This document shows, piece after piece, positions 10,100 to 21,124 of a stretch of DNA of 64,000 nt. The stretch covers positions 45,146,001 to 45,210,000 of the forward strand of contig JAZBRS010000029.1 in NCBI GenBank assembly GCA_037176725.1, read 5' to 3'. Each line of letters starts with the position of its first letter. Within the stretch, counting starts at the first letter, position 1. This DNA is from Posidonia oceanica. Taxonomy: Eukaryota; Streptophyta; Magnoliopsida; Alismatales; Posidoniaceae. The position numbers and the translations under genes are program-made. The notes under the pieces were generated by a model, which saw only the letters and a list, made by a program, of their open reading frames with translations, had not been told where the DNA came from and searched no databases.

Positions 10100-10766
10100 T
10101 CATTGATTTTCAGTAGGGAGAGAGGAGATAAAAACGGGTTCATTTCCTTCACAACGAGACTTTTTTGGCTCACACCTGCAAACACCAAGTTCCCAGCTCT
10201 CTCACCCTTCTTCCAGAACCCAAAAACCCCTTGAAACCTTCCCAGAATCGGCCTTCGAAGCTTTCAGCACCCAACACCCTCCAGACCGACCATCTCCATT
10301 GAAAATCCATCACCACGAACCTCCTAAAATCCCAGAACCTTGCCATTAGACTCACCAAACAACCACCTTCCCGAGCCACCCAAAATCGCGGCCTAAAACC
10401 TCCCATGCTCTTCACAGTCCACTACAAACACTTGGGTCCTCTTTTTGCCCAAAAACTTCAAACCCCCATAACTTCCTCCACATTCAGTGAAATCCACTTC
10501 CGATTCCTCCCACGCACTCCCCAAGCAACCACCTAGCCGCCCGTACCCTTGGCTCGGCCTGGAACGCCGCATATCGCCGCGTCCACCTCGGCCTCCACCG
10601 GTGGAGCTCTGCTGAACCAGATCTCGCCTCGGGCTGTAGAACACGCCCCTGGAAGCTCCGTCATCCTCCTCGGACCTCCGGCGACGCCCCCAAGCCTCCC
10701 CCGCACCAGCAGCCGCCGTCCTCTGCCATCTCCATCTTCCTCCGACCGGCCGAAAGTCACCTAGGT
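10100..10766 (+). promoter_or_regulatory. Gene-like block in LTR A: possible TATA, leader exon and splice donor
   Basis: AGATAAAAACG near 10127 is TATA-like. It is followed by a C-rich, increasingly GC-rich stretch ending in CCTAGGTAGGT, with a potential donor GT at 10765-10766. Comparable donor-like sites end the same block in LTR B (24170), LTR C (28293), LTR S (44951) and LTR G (51995, minus strand). The following 1 kb is T-rich, as in plant introns. This organisation suggests a transcribed, spliced leader, but no TSS can be proven from sequence. Confidence 0.3.
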
Positions 10767-12839
10767 AGGTGGACTCTCCCGGCGTGCGCAAGGGCTGAAG
10801 CAACCCTCCCCTGGATTCCTCTCGTCTCCCTCTTGCTCCTCGGCCTTTCCCCGAGGCTTTTCGTCGCCTGTGACGCCCGCAATCCCTCGCCGAAGTTCCC
10901 TTCTTCTCCGGCGCCGGCCACCCCCGCAGCGGCCGTCGCGCGTCGCTCCGCCGCCGACGCGCTGCAAGTCTCCCCCGCCTCCGCCGCGTCACGCCGGTTC
11001 CCCCCCGCTCTCTGCCGCCCCGCGTCGTCCCTCCTCTGCCGGTCCAGAGCGTCGCCGGCGGACCTCCGGCCGTCTCCCCCGCTGTAAGCTGCTGCCGTTC
11101 TTCTTTTTTTTATTTTCAGCAACTTTAGTTAATTTTCTCCACATTGCATTCATATCATATTAAGTTTTCAATATTGCTTTTAGGTCCTGATGACTTAAGT
11201 CATATGTTATATTGAAGTTAAAATCTTATTAAATTGCTTTAAATGTTTCTGGTTTTTAGTATTTGCATGATAATCCATTTACTGTGCTGTCCAGTTGTAG
11301 AAAATTATGTTTTAGCCCTTCTACTTTTAATTTTTGCATCTGAATCCTGCAGTAGATTATTTAATTTAAATGCTGTAAGTTTGCCTTATTGTATTGCATT
11401 CTGGGTCCTTCTTAGTTTCTGTTTTTGCATCTTAGTCCAATGCACTGTAGAACTTAGGGTTTATTTTCGTATTTTGCATGCTGCATTGCACATTTGCCCC
11501 TCTGGTTCTTCATTTTTGCATCTAGGTCCATTTAAATGCACAGTAGCCATTTTGCATGCATTTTTGCATATTGCATTGCATTTTCAACCCTGTTTTTTAA
11601 AAAATTGCACATCAGTCCATAGACCTTGATTTCAGAGCACATTTTGCATCTAAAATTGCATACTTGACCCTTGCATGATTTAAAAATGACACATAGGTCC
11701 TTGCATCCTTTTAAAGTCATGTAAAAAGACTGTTTTGCCCCTAAAGTTGCATCTTAGCTCCTATTCTTACAAAATTGCATGTAGACCCTCCACTTGCATT
11801 CCCAGACTCCCCAGAACCCTGTTTTCTGGGAAAATTGCATTTTAGACCCCAGAGTTTTTCAAAATTGCTTTTTGCTTGTCCTTTGCTTTCAAAACTTCTT
11901 CTGATGCATGTCCCCTTTTCAAAATTGCATTCTAAGCCCAGTCTTTTGCAAAATCGCATGCAACCCCTCCTGTTTTCAAAGCCCCTGCCTGTAAGCCCCA
12001 ATCCTTTTCAAAATCTTTGCATTTAGACCCCCATTCTTTCAAAAATTGCATTTAAGTCCCCAATTTTCTGAAAAAATCATTCTTAGGTCTTTTCTTGCAT
12101 TTTGCATGCATTGCACTCATGCACTCTTGCATTCTTGCATTCCGTGCACACACCTAAGTGTCATTAGCTCCCATCCACCTGGGAGGACCTTTTTGCACGC
12201 CCCTAGGACCTCCTGAACACTTAGATCTGCTTTTCTCCCCTGTTCTGCCCTCCTGCTTTGAAGCTACGATATCTTCCAATCCGGCCGTTGGATCTTCTCA
12301 AATAAGCTGCCCAGACGACCACGGCGAAGCGCTCTTCAGCATGGACCTTCAGATTTCAGATCAGGCCCCAGGATTTCCAGGTATGTCCTCCTGAACCCCT
12401 GCATTGCATTCATTCGCATGCCATTTGCATAGTTTGCTTTGCTTTCGCTTTCTGTCTCTTTAAGCATGTAGAATAGGTCCTCCTCTTCTTGTCTATCAAT
12501 TCAGATCCCTGTTTCGCGTACTCTTGGGCGTTTTGTGTTGTGTTTTCCCTGGATTCATCACTTAATGCGACTTTCTTCCCCCTTTTCCACAATTCGATCG
12601 CATCGTGAGCTTTGGGCAGCGTGCGAGACAGATCGTGGAACGGTTTAGTGGGAAACGGTCACAAAGGAGTGGTAATCCCTCCGTTTGCTCACTCTCCCCT
12701 TTGTAGGTCTTCACACCTACTCTGTGTGGCCCCGAACAGCGTCGGTTGTCACACACACGCTGTTTTACCTCTCCTTTAGCCTCTTCTGATCTTTTTCCCT
12801 GCATTTGCATTCGCATGGCTTTTCCGAGGTTTTGTTTCG

Positions 12840-13440
12840 CTGCTTTTGGCACCGTTTTGCGTGCCCGCTTTGTTTCGGCACCGTTTTACGTGCTCGCTTC
12901 GCTTTTGGCACCGTTTCGCGTGCCCGTCTTGTCTTTGGCACCGTTTTGCGTGCCCGCTTTGCTTTTGGCACCGTTTTGCGTGCCCGCCTTGTCTTTGGCA
13001 CCGTTTTGCGTGCCCGCTTCGCTTTTGGCACCGTTTTGCGTGCCTGCTTTGTCTTTGGCACCGTTTCGCGTGCTCGCTTTGTCTTTCGGCACCGTTTTGC
13101 GTGCCCACTTCGTTTTGGCACCGTTTTGCGTGCCCGCTTTGTCTTTGGCACCGTTTTGCGTGCCCGCTTCGCTTTTGGCACCGTTTTGCGTGCCCGCCTT
13201 GTCTCTGGCACCGTTTTGCGTGCCCACTTCGCTTTTGGCACCGTTTTGCGTGCCCGCCTTGTCTCTGGCACCGTTTTGCATGCCTGCCTTGTCTTTGGCA
13301 CCGTTTTGCGTGCCCGCTTCACTTTTGGCACCGTTTTGCGTGCCCGCTTTGTCTCTGGCACCGTTTCGCGTGCCCACTCTTGTCTTTTGCACCGATTTGC
13401 GTGCCGCCTTGCTTTCTTGCTCGTTTTAAGTGCCGATCTT
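12840..13440 (+). repeat. 30-bp tandem array in LTR A
   Basis: About eighteen to twenty head-to-tail copies of a unit built on GGCACCGTTTTGCGTGCCCGC plus a TTTGTCTT or TTCGCTTT tail; the period is 30 bp. Because 30 is a multiple of three, all six frames stay open, giving spurious ORFs of 227-268 codons with a ten-residue period. Related arrays of other lengths occur in LTRs S, G and (decayed) B. Confidence 0.92.
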
Positions 13441-13560
13441 GTCTTTTTGCTCCGTTTTGCGTGTCGTTCTTGTTTCTTGCCTCGTTTTGCGTGTTTTACG
13501 TCGTCTTCTCTTGCATGCCGATCGCATTGCATGGTTTTGCCGTTGTTTTGCTTTTTCGCT

Positions 13561-14147
13561 TGCATTTGCATATAGGGCTGTGATGCTTACTGCCTGGAGT
13601 TCTCACGAGCTGGGTTTCGCCTGGTTCGGAACACAGACAGCGTAGCTGAGCACTTAGACAGCACGTTTACTTCCTTGCTCTGCATCCTCCCATTTAGAGC
13701 ACACCTTGAGCATTCATTTAGGCATTCATAGGCACATAGGCATTCAAATCTGCATTTTCCCTGCGTATGCGAGCGTAAGCCTAGAAAGACCGATTCTCGG
13801 GCGTGTCGGGGGTGCCTAACAACTTCCCCGCACGTAACAGGAGTCCTTGCCCTGTCTTTTGGCCCGCAATGACCATATTGCCCTTATCCTAGGCTAGAGT
13901 CATCTCATTTGCATTCATTTGCATTTGTTTTCCTTTGCATTGCTTTGCTTTGCATTTCTTGCTTGGTTTTGCGTGTTAATTCACGCATTTCCCCGGTTTT
14001 CCTTGTCTCCCGTTAATAGACATGGTGGCGACTCTGATTTGTCTTATCTTTCCTTTTTCTCCTCGATTTTAAGTGTTTTTGAGTTGAGCCTCTTCCTCGG
14101 ATCAATCGCCGCTAATAGTAAGCCTGATTCCGATTGGGATTACTACA
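13561..14147 (+). promoter_or_regulatory. Conserved LTR tail with internal PBS-like copy (LTR A)
   Basis: The last 590 bp of the LTR is the part best conserved among all LTRs in the window, including the otherwise different LTR C. It contains GCATATAGGGCTGTGATGC (TATA-like), a block with GGTTCGGAACACAGACAGC, a block with CTCGGGCGTGTCGGGGG...AGGAGTCCTTGCCC, and AATAGACATGGTGGCGACTCTG. The final part (TGGCGACTCTG, 14026-14036) matches the start of the primer-binding site although it lies 111 bp inside the LTR. The tail may span the R/U5 functions, but boundaries are not provable. Confidence 0.6.
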
Positions 14148-14942
14148 GAGGTAATGGGCATCTGGTTTGGAGATGGGGAGTTGCTTGCTGGAGAAGGGTG
14201 GCTAGGCCCTATGGGATTTGTGTATTTCACAAGCGCAAACTTTAGTTCTTCCCTAAGATAGGCAAAAGGGGGCGGGATCACGCTGCTTGCCTTTGTTTCT
14301 GGGGCTGACTTTTGTCTTTGCCCTTCTTGCTTTGCCTTTTGTTTTTTTCTTTTCTTCTTCTCTTTTTTTTTCTATTTTTTTTTTGGGCTTGCAGGCTTCC
14401 GCTGTCCCTAACTTAGAGGTAATGGGTGCTTGGTTTTGAGGTGGGGGGCTAGGCCTTGCAAGGCTTGCAGACTCCCAGGTGCGAAGTTTGGATCCTCTCC
14501 AGAGCAATTCGGAGGGATAAGGTTGTGCTGCACATCTCTATCTCTAGGGCTGACTTCTGTCTTCACCTTCTAGTCCCTTTTCTGTGGTGCCCAGGCTAAG
14601 ACGTGTATGTTTTGCTCACACTCTCTCATACCCTAGGATTTTGTCTCCCTCTGGAGGTGTAAGTCCTAGAGGGGTTTGGACATTTCGTCCGCCTCACTAG
14701 ATGGTGGCTGCCTCACTGGTTAGGACATCTAAGTAGTGTCATGTGAGGTAGAGGATACTCTTTCAAGAGCAGGCAAGCATCTCCGATTTTCGTCATCGGG
14801 CTATGATTGTAATGCATATGGTATATTTACATCTCTCTTTTTTGTTGTTTTTTTTCCAGATAAGATAAACATGACTAAAATGCATGTGAATGTAAATGCA
14901 TGAAATGCAAGGAAGGGGGCTCTGCAAGGTAGCGGCAGCAGG
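14148..14942 (-). other. Element D post-pol region (partial)
   Basis: Non-coding sequence homologous to B 41057-41830 and G 59550-60315. It includes the purine tract (reversed T/C tract near 14330-14390), the GGGGCTGACTT block and the CACTAGATGGTGGC block. It is cut at 14148 by element A's LTR. Confidence 0.8.
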
Positions 14943-16566
14943 CTACTGGTAGTACTTCTTGAGGTAGCATGCGTTGACCAGCTCTAATTGTTCAACCTGG
15001 TCCATGTCCTCAAGGACTGCTGCGCCGCTAGAGAAGACCTGCTTGATCAAGAAGGGGCCACACCAGTTGGGGCAGAATTTGCCTCGGCATCTGGGAGATG
15101 GATGGCTCGAAGGACCATATCCCCTGGATGGAAGCTTCTGGGCCTAACCTTCTTCATGTATGCTTTGGCCGAACGCTTCTGATAACACTGAGCATGATGC
15201 ATGGCCTGCATCCTATGCTTATCGATCAGATTCAACTGGATGCAGCGGTCTTCGACCCATCTGCCTCTTCCAGCTTAGCATCCTGTAGGATCCATAGTGA
15301 GGGGATCTCTACTTCAACAGGCAGTACCGCCTCCATGCCGTACACTAGTGAGTACGGGGTTGCCCTTGTTGAGGTCCAGACAGATGTCCTGTATGCCCAG
15401 AGTGCATACGGAAGCTTGTCATGCCAGTCCTTGTGAGTCTCTGCCATCTTTTTCAAGATCTTGACAAGGTTCTTGTTGGCAGACTCTACTACGCCGTTCA
15501 TCTGTGGCCGATAAGGCGAGGATCGGTGATGTTTGATGTTGAAGCTCTACAGATAGTCTTCGATCCTCTTGGCTATGAAGTTTGTGTCATTATCAGAGAT
15601 GAGCGCGTGCGGGACCCCATACCGGGCTACAATGTTGTTTCTGATAAACATCTTTATAGCCGTGGCAGTGACTATCTTGTAGGAGGCTGCTTCCACTCAC
15701 TTGGTAAAGTAGTCGAACGATACCAGAATGTAGTGATGACCGTTGGAGGCTGCTAGATGTATGGCGCCGATGACATCGATCCCCCAGGTGGAGAAAGGAC
15801 ATGGCGAAGACATGCTATGCAATTCTTATGGGGGAGCATGTATGAAGTTCCCATGGATTTGGCAACTGTGGCACCTACACACAAACTGGCAGCAGTCTGC
15901 CTCCATGGTTGACCAGAAGTAGTATTGGAGCATAATCTTCTTGGCTAGCAACATACCGTTCATGTGAGGGCCGCAGGTCCCTGCATGGACTTGGAGCATC
16001 AGTGTGTCGGCCTCCTTCTTGTCTTTGCAGTGTAGGAGCATTTAGTTGTAAGATTTTCTGTACAGATGTCCTGCCCCTATCACGTACTTTGACGCCAGAC
16101 GTGCCAAAGTATTTCTGTCTGCTGCCGAGGTGTAGGGTGGGAGGCTGCCAGATTCTAGGAAGACCTTGATGTCATGGTACCAGGAAAGTTCCTCTGCTAG
16201 ATCTGCTTCCTCGATGCTCATGCAGTGTGCGGGCTGTTCCACACGAGAGACTGACACGTCCATTGCACGGCCTTCGGGTATAGTGAGCCAAGATGCTAAG
16301 GTTGCTAGAGCATCTGCATAGGCATTCTTGGCTCTGTTCATGTAAGTGAAGCGAATTTCTTCAAATTCTTCTATCAGCTTCAGCAGGCATTCATGGTAAG
16401 GTACCAACTTGGGTTCCTTGGTCTTCCAGTTGCCGTTGACCTGGGAGATGACCAACATCGCATCTCCATGTACATGCAGCTTGCACACATCATGCTCGAG
16501 TGCGAATTGCAGTCCCAGAAGGCAGGCTTCATACTCTGCCTCATTATTAGTGCAAGGGATTGTCAT
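14943..16566 (-). pseudogene. Element D pol: archaeal-type RNase H and integrase
   Basis: Minus-strand reading from 16566: the second RNase H shows NNEAEYEACLLGL, KLHVHGDAMLVISQVNG and RAKNAYADALATLAS. After a TAA at 16040-16042 comes the HHCC finger (VHAGTCGPH ... CRCHSCQIHG; the usual KC is RC here). The core WGIDVIGAIHLAASNG follows, then a TGA where relatives have Trp near 15700, the SDNG region, and MNGVVESANKN with the catalytic Glu near 15490. The C-terminal part ends in KKYYQ with a TAG at 14943-14945. Pieces are open from 16041 to 15826 and from 15501 to 15232. Enzymatically dead; it would have acted in cDNA maturation and integration. Confidence 0.9.
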
Positions 16567-18153
16567 CTTCCTTGCAAATGGGATCAGCTCTCCCTGCGAC
16601 GTTGCTAAAATAGCACTGATGCCTCTGCCCCTTCTATTGACTGCGCCATCGAAGTATAGATGCCACTGCAGTTCGTCTTCAGGATCCTTCTACTCTGGAT
16701 CCTCCATGGTGAATAGAATGTTCTCATCAGGGAACTGCGTCTGTAGAGGCTGGTATTCAGGCAGTAGAAAGTCGGCCAGATGATCTGCCATGGCCTGCCC
16801 CTTCATGGACTTCTGTGTGATGAAGGTGATGTGGTACTGAGACAATAACACCTGCCACATGACGCATCGGCCTACCATGGCTGGCTTCTGAAAAAGGAAC
16901 TTGATGGGGTTGTGATTGCATAAGAGCTGGACCGGGTGCGCCATCATGTAATGCCTTAGCATCTGCGCGGCCCAGACAAGAGATAGGCAGGTTTTCTCTA
17001 AGTTGCTATAGCTGGCTTCGCAATCAGTGAATTTCTTGCTCAGGTAATAGATGGCACGCTCCTTTCTACCAGTTTCATCATGTTGGCCCAAGACAGCACC
17101 CATGGAATGCTGCGTGGTAGAAGGATAGAGAATCAGGGGTCTCCTTGGCACAGGAGAGACCAGGACAGGAGGCTTAATCAGGAGCTGCTTGATCTTGTCA
17201 AATGCAGCTTGGCACTCCTCACTCCAGCTGATCTGTGCATTCTTCCTCAAGAGCTTGAAGATCGGTTCGCAGATAGGCGTAAGCTGTGTAATGAACTGGT
17301 TGATATATTGCAGACGCCCCAGTAGGTCTCTGACTTCTTTCTCAGTCTTGGGGGGTGGCATGTTTATGATGGCTTTAGCCTTGCTCGGGTCCACTTCAAT
17401 TCCCCTCTGGCTGACAATGTAGCCTAGCAGCTTGTCGGATGACACCCCAAATACACATTTGCTGGGGTTGAGGCGAAGCTTGTACTTCCTCAAGCGATCA
17501 AAGAGTTTCTTGAGGCAGATGAGGTGATCCTCAGGCTCTCTAGACTTGGCAATAATGTCGTCCACGTAGACCTCAACTTCTTGGTGCATGTGGTCGTGGA
17601 ATAATGCTGTCATCGCCCTCTGATATGTTGCTCCGGCATTCTTAAGCCCAAACGGCATGACCTGATAGCAGAAGACTCCCCAGGGGGTGATAAATGGGGT
17701 CTTCTCCATGTCCTCTTCTGCCATTCTAATATGGTTGTAGCCGGAGAAGCCATCCATGAAGGAGAGCATCTTGTGCCCTGCTGTGTTGTCTACCAGGACG
17801 TCGATGTGCAAAAGAGGGAAGTCGTCCTAAGGACTGGCTTTGTTCAGATCCCTATAATCAATGCACATGCGGACCCAACCATCCTTCTTGGGCACTGGCA
17901 CAACATTCGTGAGCCATTTTGGATAGAGGATGACCTTGAGAAAACTGACGTTGTGCTGCTTCATGATTTCCTCCTTAATTTTGAGCAGCCACTGTGGTCG
18001 CCACTTCCAGAGCTTCTGCTTTACCAGCTTGGCATCTGGATCCAGAGGTAGGTTGTGCACCACAATCTTGACATCAAGGCTGACCATGTCTTCATAGCTC
18101 CAGGCGAAGACATCTGCATATTCCATAAGGAATGCATTGAACTCGGCTCTAGC
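16567..18153 (-). pseudogene. Element D pol: reverse transcriptase and RNase H 1
   Basis: The open stretch 17811-16690 encodes 373 codons, with FMDGFSGYNHI, MPFGLKNAGATYQ and the YVDD box at residues 82-85 (nt about 17568-17557). RNase H 1 lacks the first Asp (STTQHSMGAVLGQ), as in A. The upstream piece 18126-17827 has EYADVFAWSYEDM, the usual entry motif of plant gypsy RT, and VPKKDGWVRMCIDYRDLNKASP; a TAG (AAG in relatives) separates the two near 17829. This is the best preserved RT of the window: the catalytic box and most of the domain are intact in one frame. Confidence 0.92.
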
Positions 18154-19815
18154 CTAGGGAGGCAGTTGGGCGCTGATGTGGACCTCCTTGATATCTTTGG
18201 CTGTGCCAATGTTGACTACCTCCATCTCTTCTTCGACATGGAGGTTAGGCCCTTTTGGGTCGTCATTGTAAGGCTGGAACTCAGGCAGTGGTTCATCATT
18301 CTCATCTATGCCTGTATCATCCTCTTCCTCATATGCAATGAGTTTAGAGAGGATCTCCTTCTCAAATGTTGGGTCTGTAATGTTGAAGGAGTGAACATGT
18401 TCCGCCTCTTGATCCTGATGACGCCTCAGGATGGTCATGCTAACCCGAGTATTTCTATAAGCTCGGTGGGTGATGTCTGCTTGAGTGGCCCCTGGCCCCA
18501 CTGACTGATCCTACTGCTCTGGCTGTTCTGACACTGCTATCACTGCTAGGGCTGCCCGGGCCGCTGGGGCTGCTGATACTGTTGAGACTGTTACCTCTGT
18601 CACTGTCTGCGCTGTGACTGCTATTGTCTGCTCTGTTGTCTGCACTCTCCCCTCCTCCGCGTTCTCAGATGTACTCGCGGGAAGTGTTGGGGGTGGATGA
18701 CTGCCCTCTGGGCGACTAATCTGTGTACTGTCGCCAATTGCGCTGCCCGTACGGGGCATGTGCTGCACGAACCATCTAGACCCACCCTCTAGCTGCAGAG
18801 TGATCAACTCGTCTGGTCTAGTGGGTGCTGCCTTTGGTTCTTCTTCCAAGACCATGATTAAGGAATGGTCTTGCGGCGAGGAGGGATCCGTGACCATGGC
18901 TTTCCCTTTCCTCAACGTCAGCTGCTTGGCGGTGTCTTCAGCCAACGCCGTGTGTTGTTCTTGGAAAAGCAGTTCCAAGTCTTCGAGCATATCATCCACC
19001 AGGGCTTCTGCAGTCGCACTCTCCTCATCATTTGAGGGCGTGTTGACGTAGTAGGCACAGACGACCTCTTCAGAGTCCTGCTCGGTGATTCCTTCGCCTC
19101 CGGGGTCTGCTCTAGTTGCCAGACAGACCACTGCCGGGGGCATCTACTTTGTTGCTGGTTGGCTGATCTCCTAGCGCGGCCGACCGTGGAGTTGTGGAGA
19201 TCAAAGATGCAAATAGGCCGGCCAGGGCTGCGACTGGCTGCTGCACTGACAGGGTCAGTGTTGTGGCTGGAGAGGAGGCAGAGGCGTTCTTCTTGAGGTC
19301 CAACAGCTGGACGGTTATGCTGGGGGACAAAGCGCAGGCACCCGTGAGTGATGGTGGTTGTCTCATTGTACTGGCCATGGGGGCCCACCTCAATGTTGGA
19401 TTTGCTAAAGCTGGCGGCTGTATGGCTGATGGAGTCGTTTGCTTTGCTTGTGGTGTTGCTGATGAGGCGGGCCAAGTCCTGCTGTCGCCTGATCTGACTT
19501 ACTGCGCCGCTGGAGATAGTGACCTCTGTGCTGGTGCGCTGCGGTTGTGAGTGGACAGGTGGCTAGTGCCTGAGGATGTGCTCCTGACTCTAGAGCTGTT
19601 GATGCGGCTGTCATAGGCACTGATAAAGCTTCAGAAGGGGGAAAAACTGTCATCCTTGACACAGAATTTGCTGAATCTGCCACTACATCAGTAGAGGGAA
19701 GGGCCAGACAAACTGACCGAGAGGTTGCAGGGCTGATCTGGGCTTTCTCGTTGGACTGAGCTGGGACAACCGTGCCGGACTGCTCTTCATCTGAATAGTA
19801 GTCCTCTATGCAGGC
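18154..19815 (-). pseudogene. Element D polyprotein linker between protease and RT
   Basis: Low-complexity, Ala/Thr/Pro/Glu-rich polyprotein spacer with acidic stretches. Open pieces are 19143-18511 (LEDLELLFQEQ, LRKGKAM, LEEEPKAAPTRPDELIT) and 18501-18154 (FDITDPTFEKEILSKL, then an acidic EEEDDTGIDENDE run and IGTAKDIKEVHISA). The same motifs occur in B (36770-37860) and G (63560-63925), so this is a conserved part of the polyprotein and not host sequence. It is broken by stops near 18510 and 19145 and by frame changes between 19145 and 19815. No catalytic motif is recognised. Confidence 0.75.
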
Positions 19816-20784
19816 CTACTCCTCTATCGGCAGTGGGGGGCTCTGGCATGGTACTGGCTGGGCTGAGGCTGGGCTTGTGTTCGGGTCAAGAACAGCTGCA
19901 CTGACAAAGTTAGTGAGGTCTCGAGGAATCACGAGCTTCCGATTTCTGTGGTGTAGGCGCTCACCATCGCAGGGTTGCCATTCATATCCCAAGCCTTGAG
20001 AGTCTCTTCTTTCCTCGGCTGCAACTGGCTCGGCGATCCCTTGGCCGTGTCGCCCAAGTGGCGTTCTCTTCTCATAGCCCCACCTACGGCAAATGTTCTC
20101 GACCATCCGGGAGGGGCTGCAATGAACGGCCAGAGAGCTGACATGTTCAAGAACAGGGATAAAGTTAACTGGCTCAAACTGGTTAACCCGGAACATGACA
20201 TCTGAGGGCTTAGGGTCAAATTGGATAGTCTGCTGGGAGACAGAAGAGATCGCCTCGACCCACTCCTTATCAAAATTCTCCGCCATGACTGCGACAACGT
20301 CGTCGCCCCAGCGGAACTTGACCATGTGGTGGAGGGTCGAAGGGATCACTTGATGCTTGTGGAGCCAAGGGCGCCCAAGCAAGAGATAAAAAGAAGGCAC
20401 TAAGTCGATGATGTAGAATTCTACATTGAATACAACCAGGCCAATAGAGAGAGGAATAACCAGGATCCCCATGGAATCATGGTGCGTATTGTCAAAAGAG
20501 GTCATTCCCTTCACGGCTGGCATGATATTCTCGGCTTTGAATCTGAGCTTCAATGCTGTACGCAATGGACAGATGTTAAGGCCTGACCCATTGTCAACCA
20601 GCGAGAGGGGAATGCGGAAACTTTTGAACTGCACTGTGATAAATAGGGGTTGATTGTGGTTAGTCCCCGCTGGAGGCAGTTCATTGCTTGAGCAAGAGAT
20701 GACCTGCGGCTCCACGATCATACCCACCATATTCTCCAGAGTTGCAGGCTCGATGGTTTGGGACACATGGGTAGCCTGGAACAC
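19816..20784 (-). CDS. Element D aspartic protease and G-patch-like segment
   Basis: One open frame of 322 codons without stops. Retropepsin-like motif LSLVDNGSGLNICPL (active Asp in DNGS, replacing the common D-S/T-G), then FYIIDLVPSFYLLLGRPWLHKH, the second conserved protease block of plant gypsy elements. A G-patch-like segment follows: RRWGYEKRTPLGRHGQGI and GLGYEWQPCDGE. The protease would cut the Gag-Pol polyprotein during particle maturation; the G-patch suggests RNA binding. The start at 20784 is only the first in-frame Met; in the element it would be part of a longer polyprotein. The segment has stayed open while RT and IN have decayed. Confidence 0.85.
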   Translation of the reverse strand: MFQATHVSQTIEPATLENMVGMIVEPQVISCSSNELPPAGTNHNQPLFITVQFKSFRIPLSLVDNGSGLNICPLRTALKLRFKAENIMPAVKGMTSFDNTHHDSMGILVIPLSIGLVVFNVEFYIIDLVPSFYLLLGRPWLHKHQVIPSTLHHMVKFRWGDDVVAVMAENFDKEWVEAISSVSQQTIQFDPKPSDVMFRVNQFEPVNFIPVLEHVSSLAVHCSPSRMVENICRRWGYEKRTPLGRHGQGIAEPVAAEERRDSQGLGYEWQPCDGERLHHRNRKLVIPRDLTNFVSAAVLDPNTSPASAQPVPCQSPPLPIEE

Positions 20785-21124
20785 GTGGAGAAAAGCCTCT
20801 CGGCGTTCGCGGGAGGAATGTATTAGGTCCCAAATGGAGATATCAGCCTTGACTTATTTTAGCTGGGCCGTGATATCAGCTGAAGGCTAGTCTTTTTTGG
20901 AGGTGGAGGTAGTGGCTCTGGCAGAGGGTTCTGTAGAGGCGGGATCAGGGGATTGGCCTGCTGGTGGAGTAGGTTCCAGGGGGTTAGGCCTGGCTACTAG
21001 GGCTGCTGGTCTGTAAACCCTCCCCGATCGCGTGACATCCGCACACATTTCTGTGGCGTAGTCGTATGGAACGCGGTGGGTATCCCTGGTTAGAGTGACT
21101 ACCAGAAGAACACGAGCTGCGAGC
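20785..21124 (-). pseudogene. Element D Gag-protease junction (proline-rich spacer)
   Basis: Corresponds to B 34790-35241. The minus strand encodes a proline/threonine-rich stretch (related to the PTLPVNQPPAGPSPP part of B) with disrupted frames, ending just before the protease. No domain is recognised. Confidence 0.6.

Larger units (their letters stand above)
1..14147 (+). mobile_element. Element A: Tat/Ogre-lineage Ty3/gypsy retrotransposon, 3' portion
   Basis: The left edge of the window falls inside the RT gene, so the 5' LTR, gag and protease are outside. Visible order on the plus strand is RT, RNase H, second (archaeal-type) RNase H, integrase, a 1.5-kb post-pol region, an extra ORF, a hairpin-repeat region, a polypurine tract and the 3' LTR ending in ACTACA at 14147. 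The sequence after 14147 is the post-pol region of a minus-strand relative (element D), so A inserted into D. Its target-site duplication cannot be checked because the left end is missing. A's LTR belongs to the same subfamily as solo LTR S (42286-48165) and differs from the LTRs of B and G. Confidence 0.92.
8041..14147 (+). repeat. 3' LTR of element A (subfamily 1, 6.1 kb)
   Basis: Starts TATTGACACCCC (the canonical TG has mutated to TA) directly after the polypurine tract and ends GGATTACTACA. Internal order: an ACCCTAAAA-rich part (8050-8600); a CT-rich part with TTATCGTTTTCTCTCTCC (8600-8880); A-rich AT sequence with many AATTAAAAAC words (8880-9660); CT-rich and then GC/CpG-rich gene-like sequence (9660-11095); a T-rich region with repeated TTGCATTTAGGTCC-like words (11100-12120); a short conserved block with CCAGGTATGTCC (12150-12390); a 30-bp tandem array (about 12840-13440); and a conserved tail (13561-14147). 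Solo LTR S has the same order and sequence, which fixes both ends. No gene is present. Confidence 0.92.

Noticed and set aside
10393..11163. GC-rich ORFs of 97-199 codons, possible host exon
   Set aside because: Arg/Ala/Pro-rich frames on both strands of a CpG-rich block that recurs at the same position in the other LTRs with different sequence; not a conserved protein.
12746..13575. Several long ORFs (227-268 codons, both strands) over the LTR A array
   Set aside because: A 30-bp repeat keeps all frames open; translations are ten-residue periodic and have no homologue in the other LTRs beyond the repeat.
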